Positions 32,539 to 41,764 are shown, numbered from the stretch's first letter. The stretch is DNA of 46,037 nucleotides from CAYFVR01 sp046541515 (GCA_046541515.1 JBKHDD010000019.1:1-46037); one strand, 5' to 3'. The notes: generated by a model not told the origin, from the letters alone. Numbers and translations are program-made.

Positions 32539-33954
32539 ATGAAAAAAATCTCCTCCCAACAAATCATCCAACGACTGCGAACGGAAAACCCATGGTGGGA
32601 AACCGGCGCTATTTCGGCCGGCTTTCGCAAATTACGCCCCCGCGCCTATCTCTCCAGATTCCTGCCGCTTGCCACTTCCCGGGAAATCCGCCGCGCCACA
32701 GTGCTCATGGGTCCGCGCCGGGTGGGGAAGACGGTGATGATCCATCACACCATCCAGGCGCTTCTCGACCAGAAAGAGGCTCCCCGACGGATCGCCTATT
32801 TCTCCATGGATCATCCCATTTTCAACGGGCTGGGAATCGAGGAAATGCTGGAACGCTACGCCGAGGCGGCCGGCGTGAACCTTCAGGCGGACGAATGCCA
32901 TCTCTTTTTCGATGAAATCCAGTATCTGAAGGATTGGGAAATCCAGCTCAAGGTTCTCGTGGACCGCCTTCCCAATCTCAAATTCACCGTTTCCGGTTCC
33001 GTCGCCGCGGCCCTTCGGCTGAAAAGCGTGGAATCCGGAGCCGGCCGTTTCACCGATTTTCTTCTGCCTCCGCTGAACTTCCACGAATACCTGGACCTGC
33101 TGGAAGAAACCGACCTCGTCATTCCCCCGGAGACACCCGAAGGCTTTTTCCAGACAGAAAGCATCCAGGAACTCAATCAGCGCTTCATCCATTACCTCAA
33201 TTTTGGCGGATACCCGGAAGTCGTTTTCTCCGAAGCCATTCAGTCCGACCCCGGCCGATTCATCAAAGGCGACATCATCGACAAGGTGCTGCTGCGGGAC
33301 CTGCCCAGCCTCTACGGGATTCAGGACATCCAGGAGCTGAATTCCCTCTTCGCCACCCTCGCCTTCAACTCTGCGGAAGAAGTTTCGTTGGAAGCGCTGT
33401 CCAAGGACTCCGGCGTTTCCAAAAACACTCTAAAAAAATACATGGAATATTTGGAGGCCGCATTTTTAATCCGCCGGGTCCATCGGATCGACGAGAACGC
33501 CCGCCGCTTCAAACGGGCCAACTTTTTCAAAGTCTACCTGACCAATCCCTCCATCCGCACCGCTCTCTTCGCGCCGATTTCCGAAGAAGACCCGGCGATG
33601 GGCAATTTGGCGGAAACCGCGATTTTCGCTCAGTGGTTCCATTCCGAGGCCCTCCTGTACTATGCGCGATGGAAAGGCGGCGAAGTGGATATCATTCGGT
33701 TGGACCCGCGCCAAAAAGTGGATTGGGCGATGGAAGTCAAGTGGACGGACCGCTTCTTCCGAAAACCGAAAGAGCTGAAAAACCGGATCAAATTCTGCCA
33801 CACCAACCACATCCGGAATCCACTGATCACCACCCGGACCCAAACCGGAACCCGGGAGGTGGAAAACTTGGAGTTGCGGTTTGTCCCCGCCGCCTTGCAC
33901 TGCTACACCTTGGGACACAAACTTGTAACGGGCGGCAATCACCGCAACGTTTGA
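32539..33954 (+). CDS. AAA ATPase with DUF4143 C-terminal domain
   Basis: The 471-residue protein has Walker A MGPRRVGKT at about residues 57-65 and Walker B HLFFDEIQ near 119-126. The sensor-like segment LKFTVSGSVAAALRLKSVES follows, then the AAA_14 hallmark GRFTDFLLPPLNFHEYL. Its C-terminal half is the DUF4143 domain (SKDSGVSKNTLKKYMEYLEA, VYLTNPSIRTALF), and a nuclease-like GGEVDIIRLDPRQKVDWAME, then VKWTD, lies near the end. These ATPases are common, often multicopy, and of unknown role. ATG 32539 has no strong ribosome site. The location in an accessory stretch fits a mobile or defence gene. It ends 22 bases before rsmA. Confidence 0.88.
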   Translation: MKKISSQQIIQRLRTENPWWETGAISAGFRKLRPRAYLSRFLPLATSREIRRATVLMGPRRVGKTVMIHHTIQALLDQKEAPRRIAYFSMDHPIFNGLGIEEMLERYAEAAGVNLQADECHLFFDEIQYLKDWEIQLKVLVDRLPNLKFTVSGSVAAALRLKSVESGAGRFTDFLLPPLNFHEYLDLLEETDLVIPPETPEGFFQTESIQELNQRFIHYLNFGGYPEVVFSEAIQSDPGRFIKGDIIDKVLLRDLPSLYGIQDIQELNSLFATLAFNSAEEVSLEALSKDSGVSKNTLKKYMEYLEAAFLIRRVHRIDENARRFKRANFFKVYLTNPSIRTALFAPISEEDPAMGNLAETAIFAQWFHSEALLYYARWKGGEVDIIRLDPRQKVDWAMEVKWTDRFFRKPKELKNRIKFCHTNHIRNPLITTRTQTGTREVENLELRFVPAALHCYTLGHKLVTGGNHRNV

Positions 33955-33976
33955 AAACCTCCCCGGACCATGGTAG

Positions 33977-34837
33977 ATGCCACCCATGACCTCCCCCCGC
34001 GCCCTCCTCAACGCCTGGAACGTGAACGCCAAGCGGCAGCTCGGCCAGAATTTTCTTTCGGAGCCGTCCACCGCCAAGGCCATCGTGGACCGGGCCGGGC
34101 TGTCTTCGGATGAAATCGTCCTGGAAATCGGGGCTGGGCTGGGGGCGCTGACCGTTCCGGCCGCCCGGCGAGTCCAAAAAGTCTACGCCCTGGAAACCGA
34201 CGGCCGGATCGTGGACCTGCTGCAAACCGAACTTTTGGCCGCCGGCGTGGCCGAAAAGGTCGCCCTCCTCCACGCCGACATCCTCAAATTCGACATTCCG
34301 AAACTCGCCGCCTCGGAAGGGGTCAACCAGTTCACGGTGCTGGGCAACCTGCCGTACCACATCTCCTCCCAAGTGCTGGCCAAGCTCGTCGCGGAGCGCG
34401 CCGCCGTTTCCCGCGCCGTGCTCATGTTCCAAAAGGAGATGGCCGACCGAATCATGGCGCAACCCGGCGGCCGGGACTACGGCCGATTGGCGGTGCTGGT
34501 GGCCTACTGCGCCAAGGTTCGGCCCCTGCTGGACGTGGCCGCGCCCCGCTTCTATCCTCGCCCCAAAATCGATTCCGCCGTGCTGACCTTCTCCTTCGTG
34601 GAGCCGCCCCGCCCGGCGCGGGATGAGGCCTTCCTTTTCCAGGTGGTCCGGGCCGCATTTGGGCAACGCCGCAAAACCCTGCGCAACGCCCTGGCCGGCG
34701 GCGGAATAAACCTTTCCCCGGCCGAGGCCCAGGCGGGGCTGGAAGCGGCCGGCGTCGACCCCGCCCGCCGAGCGGAAACCTTGTCCGTGGCGGAGTTCGT
34801 GGCGCTCAGCCACGCCCTGCTGGATCAATCCCTCTAA
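33977..34837 (+). CDS. rsmA: 16S rRNA (adenine1518-N6/adenine1519-N6)-dimethyltransferase
   Basis: The 286-residue protein has KsgA/RsmA motifs in order. These are KRQLGQNFL (motif X), IVLEIGAGLGALTVPAA (SAM-binding motif I), VYALETDGRIVDLL, and VLGNLPYHISSQVLAKL (catalytic motif IV with NLPY). FGQRRKTLRNAL, in the C-terminal RNA-binding domain, follows. It dimethylates two adenines in helix 45 of 16S rRNA late in 30S assembly. The start is ATG 33977 or 33986; the second gives MTSPRALLNAW. It is a core gene at the edge of the accessory stretch and is followed by a terminator. Confidence 0.96.
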   Translation: MPPMTSPRALLNAWNVNAKRQLGQNFLSEPSTAKAIVDRAGLSSDEIVLEIGAGLGALTVPAARRVQKVYALETDGRIVDLLQTELLAAGVAEKVALLHADILKFDIPKLAASEGVNQFTVLGNLPYHISSQVLAKLVAERAAVSRAVLMFQKEMADRIMAQPGGRDYGRLAVLVAYCAKVRPLLDVAAPRFYPRPKIDSAVLTFSFVEPPRPARDEAFLFQVVRAAFGQRRKTLRNALAGGGINLSPAEAQAGLEAAGVDPARRAETLSVAEFVALSHALLDQSL

Positions 34838-34885
34838 CGAGAGCCGCGTCCGGGGAACTCCGACGGCGTTCCCCTCCAAAAACAA

Positions 34886-34935
34886 ACGGCCCCCGGGGCC
34901 GAATTCCATCGGTTCCGGGGACCGTTGCGATTTTT
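34886..34935 (+). terminator. Intrinsic terminator after rsmA
   Basis: ACGGCCCCCGGGGCCG pairs, with G-U wobbles, to CGGTTCCGGGGACCGT, and a T-run (ATTTTTC) follows within a few bases. It begins 48 bases after the rsmA stop. Confidence 0.75.
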
Positions 34936-35092
34936 CTTCTGAAAAGGGGCCGACGCGGATGGACTCCGCCCCGCCCTCCCACGTCGGCCTGGAACGATCG
35001 TTCGATCGGCGGGCTTCCCTCTTTTTAAAAAAGTGGCCGGGGAATTTCCCGAAACGACGCAGGCCGTCTCCCCCGCGCCGCTCCCGGGCAAA

Positions 35093-36349
35093 CTACATGT
35101 TTTCCGCGATGGTCACCGTCCGGTCTCCCAGCATGTTGACGTAGGAGGCCAGCTCGTTGTCGTACCAGCCGTAGACCACCGCCTGGGTGATGGGCACGCG
35201 GACGTGGGCGTCCTTCAGCGAGCAGCCCACCTCCTTTTCCAGCCCAGGCACGTTGCCCAGGTTGATGGTCGCCTCGGCCGTGCGGGTGTGGGTTTCGTGG
35301 CCCTCGATCACCGCCGCGGCCCGGGGCGTGCCGACGATGTCGCCGGAAACGTTCTGCTCCTCGGTGTAGAGCAGATAGCCCTTGGGGTCCATTTCCGACG
35401 CCTGCCGGTAGACCTGATTGAGCGACTCTCGCCGGATCGACTCCCCGGAAATGTCGTCCTGGAAGTTGACCACCAGAATCACCAGCGAGCCCGAGGTGGT
35501 GGGAATCCGGACCGATTCGGCGATGAAGCCGATCTCCTCCATCTCGGGAATGACCAGCCGCAGGGCGTCGGCCGCGCCGGTGGTGGTCAGGATGATGTTG
35601 TTCATTACACTGCGGTTTTTGCGCAAATCCGACGCGCCGGCCTGGGGCAGCCGATCCAGCACTTCCTGGGAACCGGTGGCGGCGTGAACGGTGGCCATGG
35701 ACGCCGACAGAATCCGCTTGGACCCGTAGACGTTGATGAGCGGCTTCATCATGTGGGCCAGGCAGGTGGTGGTGCAGGAGGCGTTTGAAACGATCTTGTG
35801 CCGCCGCGGATCGTAATCCCCGTCGTTGATGCCCATCACGGTGGTGATGGCGTCCTCGGGCATGGCCTTGCCCTTGTCCTTGATTTTGAAGGGGGCCGAG
35901 ACCACCACCCGTTCCGCCCCGGCCTCCAGATGGCCTCGAACGGCCCCCTTGGCGTCCCCGGGCAGGGTCGGGTCCTTGAACTGACCGGTGGTGTCCACCA
36001 CCAGCTTCACCCCTTGTTCCCCCCAGCCGATGTCCGCGGGGCTCCGGGCGGCGCGCAGAAACCGGACCGGAACGCCGTCCACCGTCATGGTTCCGGCCGT
36101 CTCGTCCAAGTTCGCGATCACCCGCTCGCCCTTGTGTCCGTGCAGATATCGCTGCAAGGAACCGTAGGTGGAATCCCGCTCCAGATAATGGGCGACATCG
36201 GCCAGGGAAGACCCCACGTCCCGCCCCAAATTGACCACCAGCTCATCGAAAAATTTCCGGGCCACGTGATGCCAGACCGTCAGTTTCCCGATCCGCCCCA
36301 GACCGTTGATTCCCAGCGCCGTCGTATCTCCACCAAAGCCCTCGCTCAT
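35093..36349 (-). CDS. gap: Glyceraldehyde-3-phosphate dehydrogenase, long form
   Basis: The 418-residue protein has the NAD-binding start GINGLGRIGKLTVWHHVARK. The catalytic block is KIVSNASCTTTCLAHMMKPL, containing the nucleophilic Cys. MATVHAATGSQEVLDRLPQ includes the activating His. The C-terminal VYGWYDNELASYVNMLGDR is standard. It is about 80 residues longer than common GAPDH (about 335), with insertions near LERDSTYGSLQRYLHGHKGE and in the C-terminal half. It interconverts glyceraldehyde-3-phosphate and 1,3-bisphosphoglycerate. ATG 36349 follows AAAGGAGA. It lies 16 bases downstream of the PPDK-like gene and shares its strand, so the two are almost certainly one transcript. Confidence 0.9.
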   Translation of the reverse strand: MSEGFGGDTTALGINGLGRIGKLTVWHHVARKFFDELVVNLGRDVGSSLADVAHYLERDSTYGSLQRYLHGHKGERVIANLDETAGTMTVDGVPVRFLRAARSPADIGWGEQGVKLVVDTTGQFKDPTLPGDAKGAVRGHLEAGAERVVVSAPFKIKDKGKAMPEDAITTVMGINDGDYDPRRHKIVSNASCTTTCLAHMMKPLINVYGSKRILSASMATVHAATGSQEVLDRLPQAGASDLRKNRSVMNNIILTTTGAADALRLVIPEMEEIGFIAESVRIPTTSGSLVILVVNFQDDISGESIRRESLNQVYRQASEMDPKGYLLYTEEQNVSGDIVGTPRAAAVIEGHETHTRTAEATINLGNVPGLEKEVGCSLKDAHVRVPITQAVVYGWYDNELASYVNMLGDRTVTIAENM

Positions 36350-36365
36350 GGCTCTCCTTTCCGGT

Positions 36366-39300
36366 TCAGGTTTCCCGAACGCGCATAAGCCCCTTGTAAA
36401 CATGGCCTTCCTGGCCGTCTATGCTTAAGAAATCGCCGGAACGGACCTCTTGCTCGTCGAAACGGCAGAGGCGGTCCGGTTCGCTGCAAATCAGGTTGCC
36501 GCAACCCACCACGCAGGTTTTGCCCAGCCGGTGGGCCACCACGGCGGCGTGGGAGGTCAATCCGCCCCGGGCCGTGAGGAGGCCGTCGGCGGCGTTGATC
36601 TCCCGGATGTCGTCGGGCACCGTGTCGTTGCGCAGCAGGATCAGCCGGGCGTCGGGCTCGTCCCGCCGCCACCGGTCGATCTCCTCCAGGGTGAACACCG
36701 CCCGACCGCTCATGGCCCCGCCGCTGACGCCGATGCCGTTGCCCAGCAAATCGCCGTTGCCGATCAGGTCTTCCGGATCAAAGGTGAAAACCTGCTTGCG
36801 CTTGCGCATGGCCATGTTCCGACTCTGGAGCAGATAAAGATCGGCGAAACGCGGACCTTCGAAGGTGAATTCGATCTCCTGGGGACTCCAGCCCCGCTGG
36901 TAGATCAATTCGGCGGCCCATTCTTTGAGCGCCTTGTAGATTTCGGGGAAATGGGTTTCCATGGTGATGTCGGTGTCCCGCATCTCCCGGTCCTGCTGGA
37001 TCAGCGAGATGGGCAGCGTCTTGACCAGCCCCGAAACCACGTCCTCCCCCTGGTTCCCCACCGTGAAATCGCCCCAGAGCCGCAGCGTGTCCTCGGACCA
37101 TTTGGGGTTGTGGGTGAAGACCACGCCGGTGCCGGCCGAGGGCGACAGGTTGCCGTAGACCATGCTCTGCACCGTCACCGCCGTGCCCCAGTCGTCGGAA
37201 ATCCCGATGATTTTTCGGTAGGCCTGGGCCTTGGCCGACTCCCAGGAATTGAGCACCTTGTTCACCGTGACCATGAGCTGTTCGAAGGGATCGTCCGGAA
37301 TGGCGATGCCGGCTTCGACGACCCGTTGCTTGTAGGCCCGGGCCAGGGCCCGCATCTCCTCTCCGGAAAAGCCCCGCTTGAAGGGAATGTCCTTTTCCCG
37401 CTTGAAATCCTCCATGATGGCGTCGAAATCGTCCCGCTGGAGGTCGTAGGACATGCCGAAGCACTGGATGAAGCGGCGGTAGTTGTCCCAGGCGAACCAA
37501 GGGTTGCCGGTTCGCCTGGCAAGCCCTTCGGCGATCTCCTCGTTCATCCCCACGTTGAGAAAGGTGTCCATCATGCCCGGCTGGGAGATGGAGGAACCGC
37601 TGCGCACGGAAAACAGGAGCGGGTTGTCGGGATCGCCGAACCGTTTGCCGGTCTGTCCCTCGATGCCCCGGATGTGGTGGGCCATCTGGGCCTCGAAGTT
37701 CTTGGCCGCCGGCGGATAGGTCTCGATGACCTCTCGGCAGCGGAAGACCTCGGTGGTGATGATGAAGCCGGGCGGCACCGGAAAGCCCAGCCGGTGCAGC
37801 TTGACCAGATTGTGCCCCTTGTTTCCCAGGTGGATGATGCCCACGGCCCGATCCTCCGGAGCGGTGATGGAGGTCATGGCCCGCTGGGGATCGTAGTTGA
37901 GCAGCTGCCGCAGCTTGTCTTCCGGGACTTTGTTGGCCTGCTGAAACAGGGTTTGAAGCACCCGGCCCAGGAACAGATCGAGCTGCTGGAGGCCCAGGGA
38001 CATGGCGATCTTTTCCCGGAAAAAAATTTCGCTGATGCGATGGCGGCGCTTTTCCGGGTCGTCGTCGCCGTCGCCGGCAAGGTATTTGTCCAGAATCTGG
38101 TCCGGCGGCAGCCCCTCCAGAATCCGGTTCAGGTTGTGCTCGTGGACGTTGTGGAAATAGTCGCTGATGATGTTGGAGACCGCCCGGGCGAACCCCTTGA
38201 AGATGTCCAGATACTGGGTGAAGGTGAAGCCGCGGGTTTCCAGGGCGTGGCTCAGCAGCTCCAGCTGCACTTCGATCTCCACCGAGGCGATGCCGTCCAC
38301 CCGCAGGGCTCGGTCGAACAGTCGAAGCAGTTCGTAAATCCGAAAGAAGATCTCCTTGGTGATCAGCGTCAGGTCGATCCGGTCGACGATCTCCTCGAAA
38401 CCGGCGTTGACCACCGACTCGATCCGAAAGGCGAGGCCCAGGGCGTCGAACTTCAGCTCGTGGTAGCTGCCGTACATGGAGGGAATGTCCACGGTGAAGT
38501 GGCGCTTCTTGTAGATGTCCTCCCGGATTTCGTATTCCTCTTCCGAAAGAATCCGCCCCTTGAGCGTTTCCAGGTAGTCCAGCAGTCGGGCGACCTTTCG
38601 GCCGATGTCGGGCTCCGCCAGGGCCTCCCGGAGATCGCCCAGGTCGGGGAAGGCCTCGGTGCGGAGCTGGGACAGATACCGGGAGACGTCGTCCTCGCCG
38701 GCCCCGCCCAGCACCAGCCGATATTTCTGGTGCAGCAGCTTGAACAGCTTGGCCGCCAGCGCCACCCGCTCCCGGTCCCGATCGCTGATGCCGGGCGCCT
38801 CCGCCAGCCGCTCCCGCAGCTCCGCCTCGCTCCGACGGAGCACGTCCTGGGGATCGTCCACGATCTCCCATTCCGCCAGCCGAACCATGGCCCGATGAAC
38901 GCCCTCGATGTGCGGGCCGCCTTCGGGAATCCGCTCGAAAATATTGGGCGGCACGAAGGGCTCCACGTGGGATCGGTCCCGGGTCCGCCAATATCGGAGC
39001 ACCGCCGCAACGAAATGGACCACCCGGTTGCTGCTCTCCACGTGGGTCTGCTTCCGCAGAAAATGGACCAGGGGATCCTTGCGGTTGGCCACCTCGTCGA
39101 TGCGAGTCGAAATATCCCGCAGCTCGCCTTCCGCGCCGATGTCGTTGAAGTAGACCGGAAAAAGCCGACAAAGCTGCTTGACCAGATTGTACACCGGGCC
39201 GATATCGGCGTTGAGCAGCCGGGTCACGTCCCGGGGAAACAGGTCGGTGTCCTTGATGAACACGCCGCCGACGGAAAGATGAATCACCAGGTCGGACAGC

Positions 39301-40583
39301 AGGCGGGTGGACCATTTGGGATTCAGGCCGATCAGCTCCATCCAGACCCGGATGTTCTGAAGGTGGGCCGCGTTGACCCGGATTTGCCAGTCGTCCCCCA
39401 CCCCGCCGATCATGGGCGCCTGAAAGCCCAGGTCGGTGGCGGCGTTGATGAACAACTTCACCAGGTCGCTGTCGTCGGTGCGGTAGACGCCCCGGCCCAT
39501 GTTGAGGACGCAGGTGAGGGCCGTGGCCGGGAAATCCCGAAAACGGGTCTTGAGGATGGCGAAGGTTTCCTGGATCAGCTGATCCAGATAGGAGAACCGT
39601 TCGTGTCCGATGAGCCAGCCCAGGGTCCGGTTGATGTCCCGGAGCGCCTCCTCGTGGATCACCGAAAGGCCGGCGATGTTCATGATGTGGAAAAGGAAGA
39701 TCACCTTCCAGCGGTTGCTCTGGCCGCTGTCCCGCCCGGCGGCCAGCAGGCGGGAGGGAATCTTCCGATAGGCCTCCACGAAATCGTTGTATCCGGGGAG
39801 ATTCAGCAACCCGCCGAGCCGATAGAGCGCCCGGGCGTGTTCCGTGCCGCCGGCCTCGTCGGCCAGCACGGCGTCCAGCCGCTCCCGGTACGCCCGAATG
39901 CGGTCTCGGTCGATTTCCTCGAAAATGAGCGCCACCGCCTCCCGGTCGGCCAGGCCGTCCACCTCTTGGGAAAACCAGTCGAAGGGGTCGTCCTGCGCCA
40001 GCCAGTAGTCGTAGGCCGCCGCCAAATACCGGGCCAGGAACCGGTTGACCGGCGCGAAATCGATGGCCACGTCCGAGGAATAGGGCGCCAGCGCCTCGGC
40101 CAGCCGCTCCGGCCGGTAATAGCTTTTGACGAAAAGAAAAAAATCGTCTTCGTCCAGATCGGCGATCCGAGCGAAGGCGTCGTCCAGGACCGGAATGAAG
40201 CGCCCGATGGCCCCGCTCCCCGATTCCCTGATCATTTTCTGGAGAAACAGCAGCAGGTCGTCCACCGCGTCGGTCCGCACGTCCGGATCGGGGGATTGGT
40301 CCAGGGCGGACAGGAAGATATCGACGAAGAGGGCGGCCGCTTCCGGTCCCCGCTCGTGGTCCCGCAGGAGGTGAAAATAGTTGAGGGCGTAGGCCCGGGC
40401 TTCGGCGACGATGAACTGGAGATTCTTGCGGGGGTGGGACAGCTCCTTGAGAAAGGTGGTCAGCCCTTCGGCCAGTCCGTAATAGCGGGACATGACCGCT
40501 TGCAGAGGCTCGTAGGCGGGGTCGATGTCGACGTCCACATGGTAGCTGGCCAAGTTGACCTCAAGGGCCTTGGACTGAATCAC
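36366..40583 (-). CDS. Giant PPDK-like PEP/pyruvate-binding protein without a PEP barrel
   Basis: The 1405-residue protein starts at GTG 40583, with AAAGGAG seven bases upstream. Residues 1 to about 900 are helical, rich in Arg/Glu/Leu and of no family that I recognise. From about 920 the PPDK/PEP-synthase ATP-grasp begins: NKGHNLVKLHRLGFPVPPGF, LLFSVRSGSSISQPGMMDTF and GTGVVFTHNPKWSEDTL. Near 1345 the swivelling phosphohistidine domain shows ARGGLTSHAAVVAHRLGK, with the catalytic His. The chain ends about 60 residues later, so the C-terminal PEP/pyruvate TIM barrel of PPDK is missing. It may transfer phosphate to a separate acceptor or partner. The 16-base link to the GAPDH gene suggests a gluconeogenic or glycolytic regulatory role. 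Confidence 0.85.
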   Translation of the reverse strand: MIQSKALEVNLASYHVDVDIDPAYEPLQAVMSRYYGLAEGLTTFLKELSHPRKNLQFIVAEARAYALNYFHLLRDHERGPEAAALFVDIFLSALDQSPDPDVRTDAVDDLLLFLQKMIRESGSGAIGRFIPVLDDAFARIADLDEDDFFLFVKSYYRPERLAEALAPYSSDVAIDFAPVNRFLARYLAAAYDYWLAQDDPFDWFSQEVDGLADREAVALIFEEIDRDRIRAYRERLDAVLADEAGGTEHARALYRLGGLLNLPGYNDFVEAYRKIPSRLLAAGRDSGQSNRWKVIFLFHIMNIAGLSVIHEEALRDINRTLGWLIGHERFSYLDQLIQETFAILKTRFRDFPATALTCVLNMGRGVYRTDDSDLVKLFINAATDLGFQAPMIGGVGDDWQIRVNAAHLQNIRVWMELIGLNPKWSTRLLSDLVIHLSVGGVFIKDTDLFPRDVTRLLNADIGPVYNLVKQLCRLFPVYFNDIGAEGELRDISTRIDEVANRKDPLVHFLRKQTHVESSNRVVHFVAAVLRYWRTRDRSHVEPFVPPNIFERIPEGGPHIEGVHRAMVRLAEWEIVDDPQDVLRRSEAELRERLAEAPGISDRDRERVALAAKLFKLLHQKYRLVLGGAGEDDVSRYLSQLRTEAFPDLGDLREALAEPDIGRKVARLLDYLETLKGRILSEEEYEIREDIYKKRHFTVDIPSMYGSYHELKFDALGLAFRIESVVNAGFEEIVDRIDLTLITKEIFFRIYELLRLFDRALRVDGIASVEIEVQLELLSHALETRGFTFTQYLDIFKGFARAVSNIISDYFHNVHEHNLNRILEGLPPDQILDKYLAGDGDDDPEKRRHRISEIFFREKIAMSLGLQQLDLFLGRVLQTLFQQANKVPEDKLRQLLNYDPQRAMTSITAPEDRAVGIIHLGNKGHNLVKLHRLGFPVPPGFIITTEVFRCREVIETYPPAAKNFEAQMAHHIRGIEGQTGKRFGDPDNPLLFSVRSGSSISQPGMMDTFLNVGMNEEIAEGLARRTGNPWFAWDNYRRFIQCFGMSYDLQRDDFDAIMEDFKREKDIPFKRGFSGEEMRALARAYKQRVVEAGIAIPDDPFEQLMVTVNKVLNSWESAKAQAYRKIIGISDDWGTAVTVQSMVYGNLSPSAGTGVVFTHNPKWSEDTLRLWGDFTVGNQGEDVVSGLVKTLPISLIQQDREMRDTDITMETHFPEIYKALKEWAAELIYQRGWSPQEIEFTFEGPRFADLYLLQSRNMAMRKRKQVFTFDPEDLIGNGDLLGNGIGVSGGAMSGRAVFTLEEIDRWRRDEPDARLILLRNDTVPDDIREINAADGLLTARGGLTSHAAVVAHRLGKTCVVGCGNLICSEPDRLCRFDEQEVRSGDFLSIDGQEGHVYKGLMRVRET

Positions 40584-40702
40584 CGCGTTCTCCTTTCCGG
40601 GCTCGTCCCCCGGCCGCGGGGACCCCGACTCCCGCTTGAATAACAAAGTGGAACGGGGTTTTCAAGGGATTTGGCGGAGACGCCGAGGGGCGCCGCCGCC
40701 CG

Positions 40703-40737
40703 AAAAAAAAGGCCCCTCCCCGACAAGGGGAGAGGCC
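40703..40737 (-). terminator. Intrinsic terminator of the acs operon
   Basis: On the minus strand GGCCTCTCCCC, loop TTGTC, then GGGGAGGGGCC (one mismatch), is followed by eight Ts. It lies 29 bases after the acsE stop. Confidence 0.88.
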
Positions 40738-40765
40738 ATGGGTCCAACGAAACGGGAAGATCGGT

Positions 40766-41692
40766 CTACAGCTCCAGCCAGGAGTCGGAAAACAGGGACT
40801 TGCCCAGGATGACGTTGACCGACTTGACGTAGTGCTGCAGCTCGGTGGACAGGCTGTCCATGTCCGGCTGGTTGCCGTCCATGGTCTGCTTCACCGCGTC
40901 CATGATGTCGGCCCGCTTGCCGTGGGCCATGTCCATGGTGACCTGGTCGCGGGCGTCCGCGATGAAGGACTTCATGCCGTGGTGGGTGAGCATGGCGGTG
41001 AAGGTGATGTTCATCACGTGGCGCAGATGATCGGGAATGCCGCTGGAAATGTTGGAGACGCCGCAGGTGCTCTGGCAGCCGGGCATGATCTCGGGCAGCA
41101 TGTCCATGAAATTCATCAGGGAAATGGCCTGGGGCTGCTGGATGTTCACCGGGGTCACGATGCCGTCCACCCACATCTGCTCGTTGGGGACCCCGGCCTC
41201 GTTGGCCACGGTCATCAGCTCCACCAGCAGGGCGGCCCGCTCGTTTTCGTCGCGCGGCAGACCTTCGGGGCCCCACATCAGGGCGCAGAAATCGGCCTGG
41301 TGCTCGGCGGCCAGGGGAACCATTTTTTCGTACCGCTCCGGCCGCACCATGATGGAGTTGATCATCGTGGGCAGCTTGCACTTGGGCAGGGCCGCGGCGA
41401 TGGCGTCGATGTTGGAGGTGTCCAGCACCAGCGGCACGTCGTCCACCACCTCCTGGACCACTTCCACCACCCAGGGCATCAGCTCGACGCCCTCTTTTTT
41501 GGCGGGGCCCAGGTTGATGTCGATCATGTCCACGCCCTTTTCCTTTTGCATCAGGGCCTCTTCCTGAATCGGCTTGGGATCGCGCTCTTTGAACGCCTTT
41601 CCGATCTTGGTGCCGATGACGTTGAGCGACTCGCCGATCACCCAGAATTCGCCCTCGTTGAGCGGTCGCAGCACATCCACTAATTTTGCCAT
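40766..41692 (-). CDS. acsE: Methyltetrahydrofolate:corrinoid/iron-sulfur protein methyltransferase
   Basis: The 308-residue protein has the pterin-binding TIM-barrel signatures WVIGESLNVIGTKIGKAF and GVDMIDINLGPAKKEGVEL. VPLVLDTSNIDAIAAAL and PTMINSIMV follow, as in MtrH/MetH-like methyltransferases. AcsE moves the methyl group of methyl-H4folate to the cobalt of the corrinoid/iron-sulfur protein in the Wood-Ljungdahl pathway, or the reverse when acetate is oxidised. It is the last gene of the acsB-acsC-acsE run and is followed by a strong terminator. The upstream spacer of 139 bases holds a perfect hairpin. Confidence 0.93.
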   Translation of the reverse strand: MAKLVDVLRPLNEGEFWVIGESLNVIGTKIGKAFKERDPKPIQEEALMQKEKGVDMIDINLGPAKKEGVELMPWVVEVVQEVVDDVPLVLDTSNIDAIAAALPKCKLPTMINSIMVRPERYEKMVPLAAEHQADFCALMWGPEGLPRDENERAALLVELMTVANEAGVPNEQMWVDGIVTPVNIQQPQAISLMNFMDMLPEIMPGCQSTCGVSNISSGIPDHLRHVMNITFTAMLTHHGMKSFIADARDQVTMDMAHGKRADIMDAVKQTMDGNQPDMDSLSTELQHYVKSVNVILGKSLFSDSWLEL

Positions 41693-41729
41693 GAGAACCT
41701 TCCTCCTACGCCGTGGTAAAGGTCAGATT

Positions 41730-41764
41730 CGACGAACGGCCCGACCGGATCGGGCCGTTCGTCG
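41730..41764. repeat. Perfect 15-base stem-loop between acsC and acsE
   Basis: CGACGAACGGCCCGA (41730-41744), loop CCGGA, then the exact complement TCGGGCCGTTCGTCG (41750-41764). In the direction of acs transcription no T-run follows, so it should not stop transcription outright. A role as mRNA processing site or 3' stabiliser is inferred. Confidence 0.75.

Noticed and set aside
34991..35007. Palindromic GAACGATCGTTCGATCG near the rsmA/GAPDH intergenic region
   Set aside because: Short palindrome in a convergent gap with no promoter context; likely chance.
36450..40643. A 1397-codon open frame on the plus strand opposite the PPDK-like gene
   Set aside because: It mirrors the minus-strand gene in GC-rich DNA; its product is His/Val/Gly-rich with no domain, while the minus frame has clear PPDK motifs.
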